Source: Ignavibacteriales bacterium (GTDB taxonomy: Bacteria > Bacteroidota > Ignavibacteria > Ignavibacteriales > Melioribacteraceae). From it: DNA of 15,271 bases. Positions within the stretch are counted from its first letter, which is position 1. Every line of letters begins with the position of its first letter. This document shows, in pieces, positions 1 to 6,416 of this stretch. The stretch lies in NCBI GenBank assembly GCA_016929735.1, contig JAFGID010000128.1:1-15271 (forward strand), in the 5' to 3' direction. The notes under the pieces are model-generated. The model searched no databases, was not told where the DNA came from, and saw only the letters and a list, made by a program, of their open reading frames with translations. A program made the position numbers and the translations under genes.

Positions 1-609
1 ATGTAGAAATGAGTTATAATTATTTATTTTTTCAACAGTCATAAGCGAATTATATCCACCTAAACCATTTGGAACTGTAGGATATGTCTCGTCGAGAAAT
101 TCTTCGCCATCAGCCCAATATTTAAATTGATAACTTGCAGGGTCAAGCATTAAATCAATTTCATAGATACCATCACCATCTTCATCAGCCATCGGAAGAT
201 TTTCCCTGTTCCAATTATTAAATACCCCAAACAGCGTAATTTTATTATATTTTTTTTGTGGTTTGAATTTGAAGATAACTTTTGTCTGCATCCTGGAAGT
301 TACAGGAATAGAATATTCGTCTCCGTCCAATTCAAAATCAAGTAATGTCATACCTTCAAAATCGGGATTTGCTTTTAATATTATTTGATTCAAATCTTTT
401 TCAAATTTAACAGATAGTTGAGGATTAGCAGAAAAATTTAAATCATAATCTTCTGAGTAAAACAAATCGGAAACAACAAATGTATCTGCTATTCCAGCAA
501 TTAATTTTACTGGTTGAATAATATCTCGAATTCCATCTCTTGAGCTCGGAGAGCAGCTGAGAAGAAAAAATGAGATTATAACCAATATAGCATAAATAAT
601 TTTTTTCAT
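1..609 (-). CDS. Lipoprotein with CBM48/glycogen-binding-like domain, 3' end cut off by window edge
   Basis: The frame is open from an ATG at 609-607 to base 1, giving 203 residues with no stop, so the C-terminus lies outside the window. Residues 1-19 form a lipoprotein signal: a Lys-Lys start, a hydrophobic stretch and a lipobox Leu-Leu-Ser-Cys with Cys19, so the mature protein should be membrane-anchored and exported. Residues about 108-190 look like an Ig-like starch/glycogen-binding domain (CBM48 or AMPK-beta type). Visible hallmarks are GVFNNWN, DGDGIYEIDLML, YQFKYWADGE and a closing GGYNSLMTV. Proteins built this way are often secreted GH13 alpha-amylase-like enzymes whose catalytic barrel follows this domain, but that part is not visible. 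A CTGGAG ribosome site lies 5 bases before the start. The gene begins 39 bases after coaD on the same strand and may share its transcript. The domain call is fairly secure; an amylase function is inference. Confidence 0.85.
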   Translation of the reverse strand, partial: MKKIIYAILVIISFFLLSCSPSSRDGIRDIIQPVKLIAGIADTFVVSDLFYSEDYDLNFSANPQLSVKFEKDLNQIILKANPDFEGMTLLDFELDGDEYSIPVTSRMQTKVIFKFKPQKKYNKITLFGVFNNWNRENLPMADEDGDGIYEIDLMLDPASYQFKYWADGEEFLDETYPTVPNGLGGYNSLMTVEKINNYNSFLH

Positions 610-614
610 ATATA

Positions 615-620
615 CTCCAG
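615..620 (-). promoter_or_regulatory. Ribosome binding site of the CBM48-like lipoprotein gene
   Basis: On the minus strand the sequence reads CTGGAG, then 5 bases, then ATG. This supports the start at 609, and it is one of the few clear Shine-Dalgarno sequences in the window. Confidence 0.6.
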
Positions 621-648
621 AATAACATTTTTATGAGTGCTTATTTTC

Positions 649-1140
649 TTACTTCCTATAAAATAACGGAAATTTGTCTTTCAATTTATTGCATACGAAT
701 TCAGGGACGAAACATTTAACATCTCCACCAAATTCAGCAAGATGTCGAACAATAGTTGAATTAAGGTAAGTATATTTTTCGTGCGGCATTAAAAATATTG
801 TTGTAATTTTTTCATCAAGTTTTCTGTTCATTAAAGCCATTTGAAATTCATAATCGAAATCGCTAATTGCTCTCAATCCTCTAATAATTCCAACTGCTCC
901 TATTGCTTTTGCATGTTCAACAACCAAACCATCAAAGGAATCAACATTGACTCTGTCCAATCCCTTTACACTCTCTCTTATCATTTCAATTCTTTCATTT
1001 ATAGAGAAGAGGCAAGTCTTTACTGGATTTTTTGCAACAGTGATTACAACTTCATCAAATAATTCTCTTGCTCTTTTGATTATATCAATATGTCCGTAAG
1101 TTACGGGGTCAAACATTCCTGGATAAATTACTTTTTTCAT
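649..1140 (-). CDS. coaD: Phosphopantetheine adenylyltransferase
   Basis: CoaD transfers AMP from ATP to 4'-phosphopantetheine to make dephospho-CoA, the penultimate step of coenzyme A synthesis in the cytoplasm. The protein has 163 residues, the normal family length. The nucleotidyltransferase signature YPGMFDPVTYGHIDII is at residues 6-21, with the T/HxGH-type motif at Thr14-His17. Also visible are NPVK (38-41, the family lysine), RGLRAISDFDYEFQMALMNRKL (from 87) and the C-terminal STIVR motif (128-132). The start ATG at 1140-1138 gives a complete N-terminal beta strand (MKKVIYPG). No good Shine-Dalgarno sequence precedes it. It lies 59 bases downstream of the rRNA methylase gene and 39 bases upstream of the lipoprotein gene, all on the minus strand, so a three-gene transcript is plausible. 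Confidence 0.97.
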   Translation of the reverse strand: MKKVIYPGMFDPVTYGHIDIIKRARELFDEVVITVAKNPVKTCLFSINERIEMIRESVKGLDRVNVDSFDGLVVEHAKAIGAVGIIRGLRAISDFDYEFQMALMNRKLDEKITTIFLMPHEKYTYLNSTIVRHLAEFGGDVKCFVPEFVCNKLKDKFPLFYRK

Positions 1141-1199
1141 TTTTCTAACTTTTAATTATTTGTACTGAAAATATAAAAAAATATTAGATAAAATTTAAT

Positions 1200-2642
1200 T
1201 TATTGTATTAACTTTTCGAGCAATGCAACATTCTCAATGTGAAAGGTATGTGGAAACATATCAACTGGAATCATTTTTTTTAATTCATAATTAAATTCAG
1301 TTAACATTTTAATATCACGCATCTGTGTCGCAGGATTGCAACTTACATAAATTATTTTTTCAGGCGATAATTGCAAAATATCATTAACAGTTTTTGGATT
1401 CATTCCGCTTCGTGGCGGATCCGTGATAATTATATTTGGCTTAGCTAGATTATTTGTTCGAATTAGGGGAAGAAATGATTTATTTAAGTCAGCTAAGATA
1501 AAATCAATATTACGAATGCCATTTAATTCCTTATTTACAACTGCGTCTTTAATTGCTGATTCTATACTTTCAAAACCATAAGCATATTTTATCTTGTCTG
1601 CAATAAAAGTTGTAATCGTTCCTGCACCAGCATATAAGTCGTAAACAACATCATTAAAACTAAAACCTGCCAAATCAATAACTGCTTGATATAAATTTTC
1701 TGCTTGTTTTGTGTTTGTCTGAAAAAATGAATTAGCACTAATACGAAAATTTTTATCACCAATTTTGTCGTAGATATATCCATCACCATAAAATACGATT
1801 TCATAATCGCCAACTGCAATTTGTGCTTTTTTCAGATTTATGTTATTCACAACTGTTTTTATCAATATAATTTTATTTGTTATTTCCTTTGTAAATTCCT
1901 CTAACAAGTCCTTATCTTCGCCGTAAGTAACTAAATTAACCATAATATCTTTATTATTATAAGACTGTCGTAATACAAGATGCCGCAAAAAACCTGTATG
2001 TGTTTTTGAGGAGTAGCAGGAAATATTTTTTTCTTTGAAAAATGATTTTGTAAAATCTAAAATTTTATTACATTCGTCAGACTGCAGAAGGCATTCATCA
2101 ATGTCAAGAACTTTATCGTAAATTCTGGGAATGTGTAATCCTAGTGCAAAGTTTTTGTCTTCAATTTTTTCTGGGTCAGTTAATTCACTATTTGTCAACC
2201 ATCTTTTATCTGAAAAAGAAAATTCCATTTTATTTCTGTAACCGTAAGTATTTTCAGAAGATATGATTGGCGAGAGATTAAAATCCTTAAAACCACCAAT
2301 ATGTTCAGCAATTTCCTTCACTTGCTGTGTCTTAAATTCTAACTGTTTTTGGTAGTCCAAGTCTTGTTGTTTGCAACCACCGCATATTCCGAAATATTTA
2401 CATTTTGATTCAGTCCGCAAATTTGAGGGTAGAATAATTTTTAATAATTTTGCTTCAGCGTAGGTTTTCTTAATTTTTGTAAGCATTGCTTCAACTTTAT
2501 CGCCCGTATATGTTGAGTTAACGAAGACAACAAAATTATTCTGTCCATCAGTCGATTTATTATCTAAATCAACTTTTGCTATTCCCTTTCCTTCGAAAGC
2601 ATAGCTAACAATATTTAGAATTAAAATGTCGCCTTTTAGCAT
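1200..2642 (-). CDS. rlmD: 23S rRNA (uracil-5-)-methyltransferase, RlmD/RumA type
   Basis: This is an SAM-dependent RNA uracil C5 methylase of the TrmA/RlmC/RlmD family. In 480 residues it shows an N-terminal TRAM RNA-binding domain (about 1-70), then an iron-sulfur cysteine set (Cys81, Cys87, Cys90 in CKYFGICGGC, with Cys184 as the likely fourth ligand). The C-terminal methyltransferase domain follows. Its motifs are FFQTN (306-310), the SAM loop DLYAGAGT (335-342), DPPRSG (408-413), SCNP with catalytic Cys435, and a closing FPHTFHIENVALLEK. The TRAM domain plus the cluster fit RlmD (U1939 in E. coli numbering), but RlmCD-type enzymes in other phyla methylate different or two uracils, so the exact target is uncertain. 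The start ATG at 2642-2640 has an AT-rich upstream region with no Shine-Dalgarno. It is divergent from the TrmH-family methylase gene and probably heads a minus-strand transcript with coaD. Confidence 0.93.
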   Translation of the reverse strand: MLKGDILILNIVSYAFEGKGIAKVDLDNKSTDGQNNFVVFVNSTYTGDKVEAMLTKIKKTYAEAKLLKIILPSNLRTESKCKYFGICGGCKQQDLDYQKQLEFKTQQVKEIAEHIGGFKDFNLSPIISSENTYGYRNKMEFSFSDKRWLTNSELTDPEKIEDKNFALGLHIPRIYDKVLDIDECLLQSDECNKILDFTKSFFKEKNISCYSSKTHTGFLRHLVLRQSYNNKDIMVNLVTYGEDKDLLEEFTKEITNKIILIKTVVNNINLKKAQIAVGDYEIVFYGDGYIYDKIGDKNFRISANSFFQTNTKQAENLYQAVIDLAGFSFNDVVYDLYAGAGTITTFIADKIKYAYGFESIESAIKDAVVNKELNGIRNIDFILADLNKSFLPLIRTNNLAKPNIIITDPPRSGMNPKTVNDILQLSPEKIIYVSCNPATQMRDIKMLTEFNYELKKMIPVDMFPHTFHIENVALLEKLIQ

Positions 2643-2691
2643 TTTATTTTGATTAAGTTATAAAAATGTTTTTTTACTTGCTAAAAAAAAT

Positions 2692-2697
2692 TATAAT
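2692..2697 (+). promoter_or_regulatory. Candidate -10 box for the TrmH-family gene, overlapping a divergent -10 box
   Basis: A perfect TATAAT lies at 2692-2697 on the plus strand. The complementary strand carries another TATAAT at 2695-2690, pointing toward rlmD. Neither has a good -35 box at 16-18 bases. In DNA this AT-rich such boxes arise by chance, so this is only a candidate for two divergent, mutually exclusive promoters. Confidence 0.35.
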
Positions 2698-2717
2698 TTA
2701 TTGTAAATTTACAATAA
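2698..2717. repeat. Perfect 20-bp palindrome in the divergent intergenic region
   Basis: TTATTGTAAATTTACAATAA is fully self-complementary (10 + 10 bases, no centre gap). It lies in the 97-base gap between rlmD (minus) and the TrmH-family gene (plus), directly after the plus-strand TATAAT, so it would cover that promoter's start site. The position suits an operator for a dimeric repressor. I recognise no specific regulator. Confidence 0.6.
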
Positions 2718-2739
2718 TACTTTTTATTTAAAAACAAAT

Positions 2740-3510
2740 ATGTTTACAAAAAACGAATTAAAATATTACTCTTCTTTACTCTTAAAAAAATTTAGAGATG
2801 AAGAAAACAAGTTTATAATAGAGGGCAAAAAAATTTCAGAAGAAGCATTAAATAGCAGTTATCAAATAGAAATTGCTTTTTATACTCATAAGTTTTTTAG
2901 GAAAGAGAGAGGCATAATAAAAAAACTTACTATTAAAAATATCCGACAGGAATTATTAAAGGAAGAAGAATTTTCTAAAATTTCTGATACGCAAAATCCT
3001 CAGGGAATTGCATTGGTATTAAAAAAGAAAAAACTAAAAAATGATATTCCTACTGATGCTAATTTTATTATTGGTTTGGAAAACATTTCCGATCCCGGTA
3101 ATTTAGGTACAATTATTCGTAATTGTGATTGGTTTGGAATAAATAATATTATATTGAATGAAAATTGTGCTGAAATTTATAATCCTAAAGTTTTACGTTC
3201 TACAATGGGTTCGATATTTAATGTTGCCATTTTTGAAAAATTTAACTTATATTTAACATTAGAAAAATTAAAAAATAGTAAATTTACAATTCTAAGCACT
3301 GATTTAAATGGTGAGAATATTTTTGCGTCTCAATTCCCTGAAAAATCGGTTGTTATTTTTTCTAATGAAGCAAATGGCCCGAGCAAGAAATTAAACGAAT
3401 TAGCAGATAAAAAAATAACAATACCAAGAGTTGGAAAAGCAGAGTCTCTAAATGTTGCAAGTGCTTGTTCGATAGTATTAGCTGAAATATTTAAACAACA
3501 TTTTTTATAA
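2740..3510 (+). CDS. TrmH/SpoU-family RNA 2'-O-methyltransferase
   Basis: SPOUT-class methyltransferase that transfers a methyl group from SAM to a ribose 2'-OH in tRNA or rRNA. The 256-residue protein has an N-terminal SpoU substrate-binding domain (about 5-90, with the typical FIIEGKKISEEAL at 25-37) and a C-terminal trefoil-knot domain. Motif 1 is ENISDPGNLGTIIRNCDWFG (114-133, with Asn121 and Arg127). Motif 2 is VIFSNEANGPS (205-215, Glu210 and Gly213). Motif 3 is ESLNVASACSIVLAEI (235-250). The two-domain build fits RlmB/TsnR-like rRNA methylases more than the short TrmL type, but the target nucleotide cannot be read from sequence. The ATG at 2740 has no Shine-Dalgarno. A lipoprotein gene follows 19 bases after the stop and probably shares the transcript. 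The divergent neighbour is also an rRNA methylase. Confidence 0.92.
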   Translation: MFTKNELKYYSSLLLKKFRDEENKFIIEGKKISEEALNSSYQIEIAFYTHKFFRKERGIIKKLTIKNIRQELLKEEEFSKISDTQNPQGIALVLKKKKLKNDIPTDANFIIGLENISDPGNLGTIIRNCDWFGINNIILNENCAEIYNPKVLRSTMGSIFNVAIFEKFNLYLTLEKLKNSKFTILSTDLNGENIFASQFPEKSVVIFSNEANGPSKKLNELADKKITIPRVGKAESLNVASACSIVLAEIFKQHFL

Positions 3511-3517
3511 TTTAATC

Positions 3518-3524
3518 AAGGAGG
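3518..3524 (+). promoter_or_regulatory. Strong ribosome binding site fixing a TTG start
   Basis: AAGGAGG is followed by 5 bases and TTG at 3530. It is the strongest Shine-Dalgarno in the window. It decides the non-ATG start, which gives a complete lipoprotein signal peptide; no in-frame ATG would keep that signal. Confidence 0.85.
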
Positions 3525-3529
3525 ACAGA

Positions 3530-4129
3530 TTGAAAGTTAAATTTGTCTTATTAGCTGTTTTGGCTTTATTTATTTTTATCGCATGTGGTGATAAAAAGGA
3601 TGAACCCCAGGATCAACCGGATCCAAGAACCCAACAGAGAGATATTGACAAACCTACTAAAGTTAGTGACAACGAATTTGTTGATAAAGCGGGTGGATTT
3701 GCGGTTGAGTTTCCAGATCAGCCAGAAAGGATGACACAGAGTGTTCCTACAGAAGTTGGTGACATTGAAATGGTTTATTATCAATCAATGAATGCATCTG
3801 GTGAAGTTGTGTTTATGGTTAGTTATAATGACTATCCGGCTGAATTGGTTGAAATGGGAGATCCTGATAATATGTTAGAGGAAGGTAAAAACGGTGCTTT
3901 AGGAACAATAGCAGGTGCCAAAGTAATTTCTTCGAAAAAAATTGAGTATGATGGCAACCCAGGAATCGAATTTTATGCTACCGGTGATTCACAAGGTTAT
4001 GCAGTAGCTGTTAAAGCACGAATGTATTTAGTTGGAAATCGTTTATATCAAGTTATGATTCTAGGTCTTGAAGGTACAGCCGACGAAGATGAAATGGATG
4101 ATTTCCTCGATACTTTTAGATTATTGTAA
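3530..4129 (+). CDS. Small exported lipoprotein with PsbP-like C-terminal region, function unknown
   Basis: A 199-residue predicted lipoprotein that starts at TTG. Residues 1-19 form the signal (MKVKFVLLAVLALFIFIAC, lipobox Phe-Ile-Ala-Cys, Cys19). A polar, Asp/Pro/Gln-rich linker follows (about 20-48). The rest is one compact domain beginning GGFAVEFPDQPERM and ending in DEDEMDDFLDTFRLL. The pattern of an 'FxVxFPxxP' opening, alternating beta strands and a final helix with 'FLDTFRL' recalls PsbP/DUF1795-like exported proteins; this is by eye and no function follows from it. Sampled stretches are roughly 35-45% GC, visibly higher than the adjacent methylase gene, and the ribosome site is excellent, which together suggest high expression. 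It probably shares a transcript with the methylase gene upstream, and a terminator sits 17 bases after its stop. Confidence 0.85.
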   Translation: MKVKFVLLAVLALFIFIACGDKKDEPQDQPDPRTQQRDIDKPTKVSDNEFVDKAGGFAVEFPDQPERMTQSVPTEVGDIEMVYYQSMNASGEVVFMVSYNDYPAELVEMGDPDNMLEEGKNGALGTIAGAKVISSKKIEYDGNPGIEFYATGDSQGYAVAVKARMYLVGNRLYQVMILGLEGTADEDEMDDFLDTFRLL

Positions 4130-4146
4130 TTTATAGATATTAATTT

Positions 4147-4183
4147 ATGGGATTGTTTCTTGCAAGCAATCCCATTTTTTTTT
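4147..4183 (+). terminator. Rho-independent terminator after the lipoprotein gene
   Basis: The arm ATGGGATTG (4147-4155) pairs perfectly with CAATCCCAT (4167-4175), enclosing an 11-base loop that can extend the stem by about three pairs. A run of nine T (4175-4183) follows. It ends the methylase-lipoprotein transcript and leaves only 22 bases before the next start codon. Confidence 0.9.
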
Positions 4184-4205
4184 AACATTATTTTTAAACA
4201 ATATT

Positions 4206-4691
4206 ATGTCCGAAGTAAATAAGCGTCCTCCTTGGGATGAATACTTTTTGAAAGTTGCAATGTTAGTCTCAGAAAGAGCAACTTGTCCAAGAATGCATTG
4301 CGGATGCGTGTTGGTTAAAGATAAGAGAATACTTTCAACCGGTTATAATGGCTCGATACCCGGTGACGAGCATTGCGAGGATGTCGGATGTTATGTGGTT
4401 GACAATCATTGCATCAGAACGATACATGCAGAAATCAATGCTATCACTCAGTGCTCTTTACACGGCATTTCAACAAAAGGAGCAATTGCTTATGTAACAA
4501 ATATGCCTTGTACTAATTGTGCTAAGACGTTAATTGCTGCTGGCATAATTGAAGTCGTAACGTTTTCTGACTACCACGATACTAGAGCTGAAGAATTTTT
4601 TGGAAAAGCAGGTGTCAGAATAAAAAGACTTAATATGCCTGAAAAAATTATTAACTACGATTTAGAAAATTATATCTCAGCAAAAAAATAA
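4206..4691 (+). CDS. comEB: dCMP deaminase (ComEB family)
   Basis: Zinc enzyme of the cytidine/deoxycytidylate deaminase superfamily that converts dCMP to dUMP, feeding dTMP synthesis. In 161 residues it carries the catalytic zinc motif HAEINAI (His74-Ala75-Glu76) and PCTNC (Cys102 and Cys105). The cysteine-rich segment between residues 27 and 69 (CPRMHCGC, EHCEDVGC, NHC) is typical of dCMP deaminases and includes a likely second structural zinc site. GYNGSIPGDEHC is the substrate-loop signature of the family. The N-terminal RPPWDEYFLKVAMLVSERATCPR is also characteristic. No Shine-Dalgarno precedes the ATG. The gene begins just after a terminator and is followed 10 bases later by the PerM-family gene, so those two are probably cotranscribed. 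Whether it has any competence role, as the name comEB recalls, cannot be told. Confidence 0.95.
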   Translation: MSEVNKRPPWDEYFLKVAMLVSERATCPRMHCGCVLVKDKRILSTGYNGSIPGDEHCEDVGCYVVDNHCIRTIHAEINAITQCSLHGISTKGAIAYVTNMPCTNCAKTLIAAGIIEVVTFSDYHDTRAEEFFGKAGVRIKRLNMPEKIINYDLENYISAKK

Positions 4692-4701
4692 AAGAATAGT
4701 T

Positions 4702-5844
4702 ATGAAAAAAATATCTATTGATTCAACTACTAAATTTTTTATTTCTGTTATCGGAATAATTTGTATTGTATTGGTTCTAAAAGAATTACAACATATTTTC
4801 ATTCCTTTCATTATCGCTTATTTTCTGTTTTTCATGTACCAACCACTTAACAAATTTTTAGTATCTAAAAAAATTCCGTACGGTTTGACAATATTGTTTA
4901 ACATTATTATTACTATTGGGTTCCTTTATGGTTTGTCAACAGTGATTATTGAATCATTCAGTGATTTAAGCGCACATTTACCTTTATATAAAAGTAAATT
5001 GAATAATATAGTCAGCACTACATCAATTTCATTAGGAATTACAGATCCTAACTTAACGAATTTTCAGATAAGCGAATTACTTGAGGGATTAGATTATGGT
5101 GGTATTGCAAGTAGTTTCTTTAATTCCACGCTATCACTTCTTTCAACGGTATTTTTTGTACTCTTCTTTTTTATATTTATTAGCAGTGGACATGAAAAAA
5201 TTATATCTGCTATTAAATTACGATTTTCCGAAAGAAGGGTAGCAGAATCTTTGAAAAAAGTTAAAAAAGAATTGAAAAAGAAAAATTTGTCTCAAGTAGT
5301 TAATGAGGAAACTTATCAAAAGGAGATTGATATATCAGTCAATAAAACAGAAATAACAGTAGGAAATACTTTTCAAGATATGACAGGGCAATTGCAAAAA
5401 TATATCACGACAAAATTAATTATTAACATTTGTGTAAGTATCATTATGTTTGTTATTTTATTGATATTCAACATTGATTTTATTATTGTTTGGGTTGTCT
5501 TATCATTTTTCTTAACTTTCATTCCAAATATTGGTTCAGTTGTTTCGATTTTCTTCCCCACTCTAATGTGTTTGCTTCAATTTGAATCAATTCCAAAATC
5601 TTTGTTGTTAGCCGGAATTTTGATAGTTGTTCAAAATGTAATTGGCAATATATTAGAACCAAAAATTTTTGGTGGACGACTTGGGTTGAATCCGCTAGTT
5701 ATTTTGCTTTCATTATTAATTTGGGGATATATTTGGGGAATTGTAGGAATGTTTATTTCTGTTCCTCTTACCGCGATGTTTAAAATTATTTTATCTAAAT
5801 CTAGAAATAAAAATTTAGAGTTTATAAATAACATAATGGGCTAA
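4702..5844 (+). CDS. AI-2E/PerM-family membrane transporter
   Basis: Polytopic inner-membrane protein of 380 residues in the AI-2E transporter (PerM/YdiK/TqsA) family; substrates are poorly defined for most members. Hydrophobic segments occur at about residues 12-50 (two helices), 59-83 and 145-163, then four or so in the last 150 residues. The signature near the C-terminus is clear: FIPNIGSVVS, NVIGNILEPKIFGGRLGLNPLVILLSLLIWG and GIVGMFISVPLTAMFKI. Unusually, the cytoplasmic stretch before the second membrane block (about 172-235) is long and highly charged (SERRVAESLKKVKKELKKKN and onward), apparently tens of residues longer than usual. It starts 10 bases after the dCMP deaminase gene with only a weak ribosome site, and is followed by an inverted repeat and a terminator. 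Family assignment is confident; the cargo is unknown. Confidence 0.9.
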   Translation: MKKISIDSTTKFFISVIGIICIVLVLKELQHIFIPFIIAYFLFFMYQPLNKFLVSKKIPYGLTILFNIIITIGFLYGLSTVIIESFSDLSAHLPLYKSKLNNIVSTTSISLGITDPNLTNFQISELLEGLDYGGIASSFFNSTLSLLSTVFFVLFFFIFISSGHEKIISAIKLRFSERRVAESLKKVKKELKKKNLSQVVNEETYQKEIDISVNKTEITVGNTFQDMTGQLQKYITTKLIINICVSIIMFVILLIFNIDFIIVWVVLSFFLTFIPNIGSVVSIFFPTLMCLLQFESIPKSLLLAGILIVVQNVIGNILEPKIFGGRLGLNPLVILLSLLIWGYIWGIVGMFISVPLTAMFKIILSKSRNKNLEFINNIMG

Positions 5845-5876
5845 ATAAATATTTGGAATAAAAACAAATATTTATT
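5844..5876. repeat. 12-bp inverted repeat at the PerM-family stop codon
   Basis: AATAAATATTTG (5844-5855) and CAAATATTTATT (5865-5876) are perfect inverted arms around a 9-base loop. The first arm begins on the last base of the stop codon. The stem is almost all A-T and has no T-run after it, so it is not a classic terminator by itself. It stands just ahead of one and could protect the 3' end of the transcript. Confidence 0.65.
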
Positions 5877-5888
5877 AATTTTGCATAG

Positions 5889-5917
5889 CCACTGCGACAA
5901 GCAGTGGTCTTTTTTTT
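5889..5917 (+). terminator. Rho-independent terminator between the PerM-family gene and greA
   Basis: The 7-bp stem CCACTGC (5889-5895) / GCAGTGG (5901-5907) encloses the 5-base loop GACAA. After TC comes a run of eight T (5910-5917). This is the strongest GC-rich hairpin in the window and cleanly separates the transcription units. Confidence 0.93.
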
Positions 5918-5931
5918 ATCAAATTTAATAT

Positions 5932-5937
5932 AAGGAG
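5932..5937 (+). promoter_or_regulatory. Ribosome binding site fixing the GTG start of greA
   Basis: AAGGAG lies 8 bases before the GTG at 5946. It supports GTG as the start, which also gives a normal-length GreA. Confidence 0.8.
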
Positions 5938-5945
5938 TTATTTTT

Positions 5946-6416
5946 GTGACGAATTTTGTTTATTTAACACGTGAAAGATTAAAAGAATTGGAGAACGAAT
6001 TACTCCATCTTAAGACAAAAGGCAGAGATGAAGTTGCTCAGCGTATTGCAGAAGCTCGTTCTTATGGTGATTTATCTGAGAATGCAGAGTATGATGCCGC
6101 TAAGGAAGCTCAGGAAATGTTAGAAGTTAAGATTAGAAGATTGGCAGAAATGCTTTCAAGAGTAAGAATAGTTGAACCTGAGAAAATGCCAAAGGATAAA
6201 GTGCATATTCTATCAAATATAAAAGTAAAGAATTTAAACAACTCTAAGTTGGTCGAATATGTTATTGTTTCACCCGAAGAAGCAGACTTTGAAAAAAACA
6301 AACTTGCAGCAACAACACCTGTTGGACAAGCTTTCATTGGTAAAGCAATTGGTGATGTTATTGAAATCAAAGTTCCAGCCGGTGTAATGAAATACGAAAT
6401 TATTGGCATTGAATAA
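5946..6416 (+). CDS. greA: Transcription elongation factor GreA
   Basis: GreA enters the secondary channel of RNA polymerase and stimulates cleavage of the backtracked transcript. The protein has 156 residues, the usual length. Residues 1-77 form the antiparallel coiled coil. The acidic tip is GDLSENAEYDAAKE (41-54), with Asp42 and Glu45 at the catalytic positions. From about 80 the FKBP-like domain follows, with TTPVGQAFIGKAIGDVIEIKVPAG (123-146) and a final YEIIGIE. The start is GTG with a good AAGGAG upstream. The gene begins 28 bases after a terminator. Its TAA stop (6414-6416) directly abuts the ATG of tilS, so translation of the two is probably coupled. Confidence 0.97.
   Translation: MTNFVYLTRERLKELENELLHLKTKGRDEVAQRIAEARSYGDLSENAEYDAAKEAQEMLEVKIRRLAEMLSRVRIVEPEKMPKDKVHILSNIKVKNLNNSKLVEYVIVSPEEADFEKNKLAATTPVGQAFIGKAIGDVIEIKVPAGVMKYEIIGIE

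Noticed and set aside
443..628. A 61-codon minus-strand open frame
   Set aside because: It overlaps, in another frame, the start and signal peptide of the CBM48-like lipoprotein, which has better composition, a ribosome site and recognisable domains.
841..1062. A 73-codon plus-strand open frame
   Set aside because: It lies wholly inside coaD on the opposite strand and resembles nothing.
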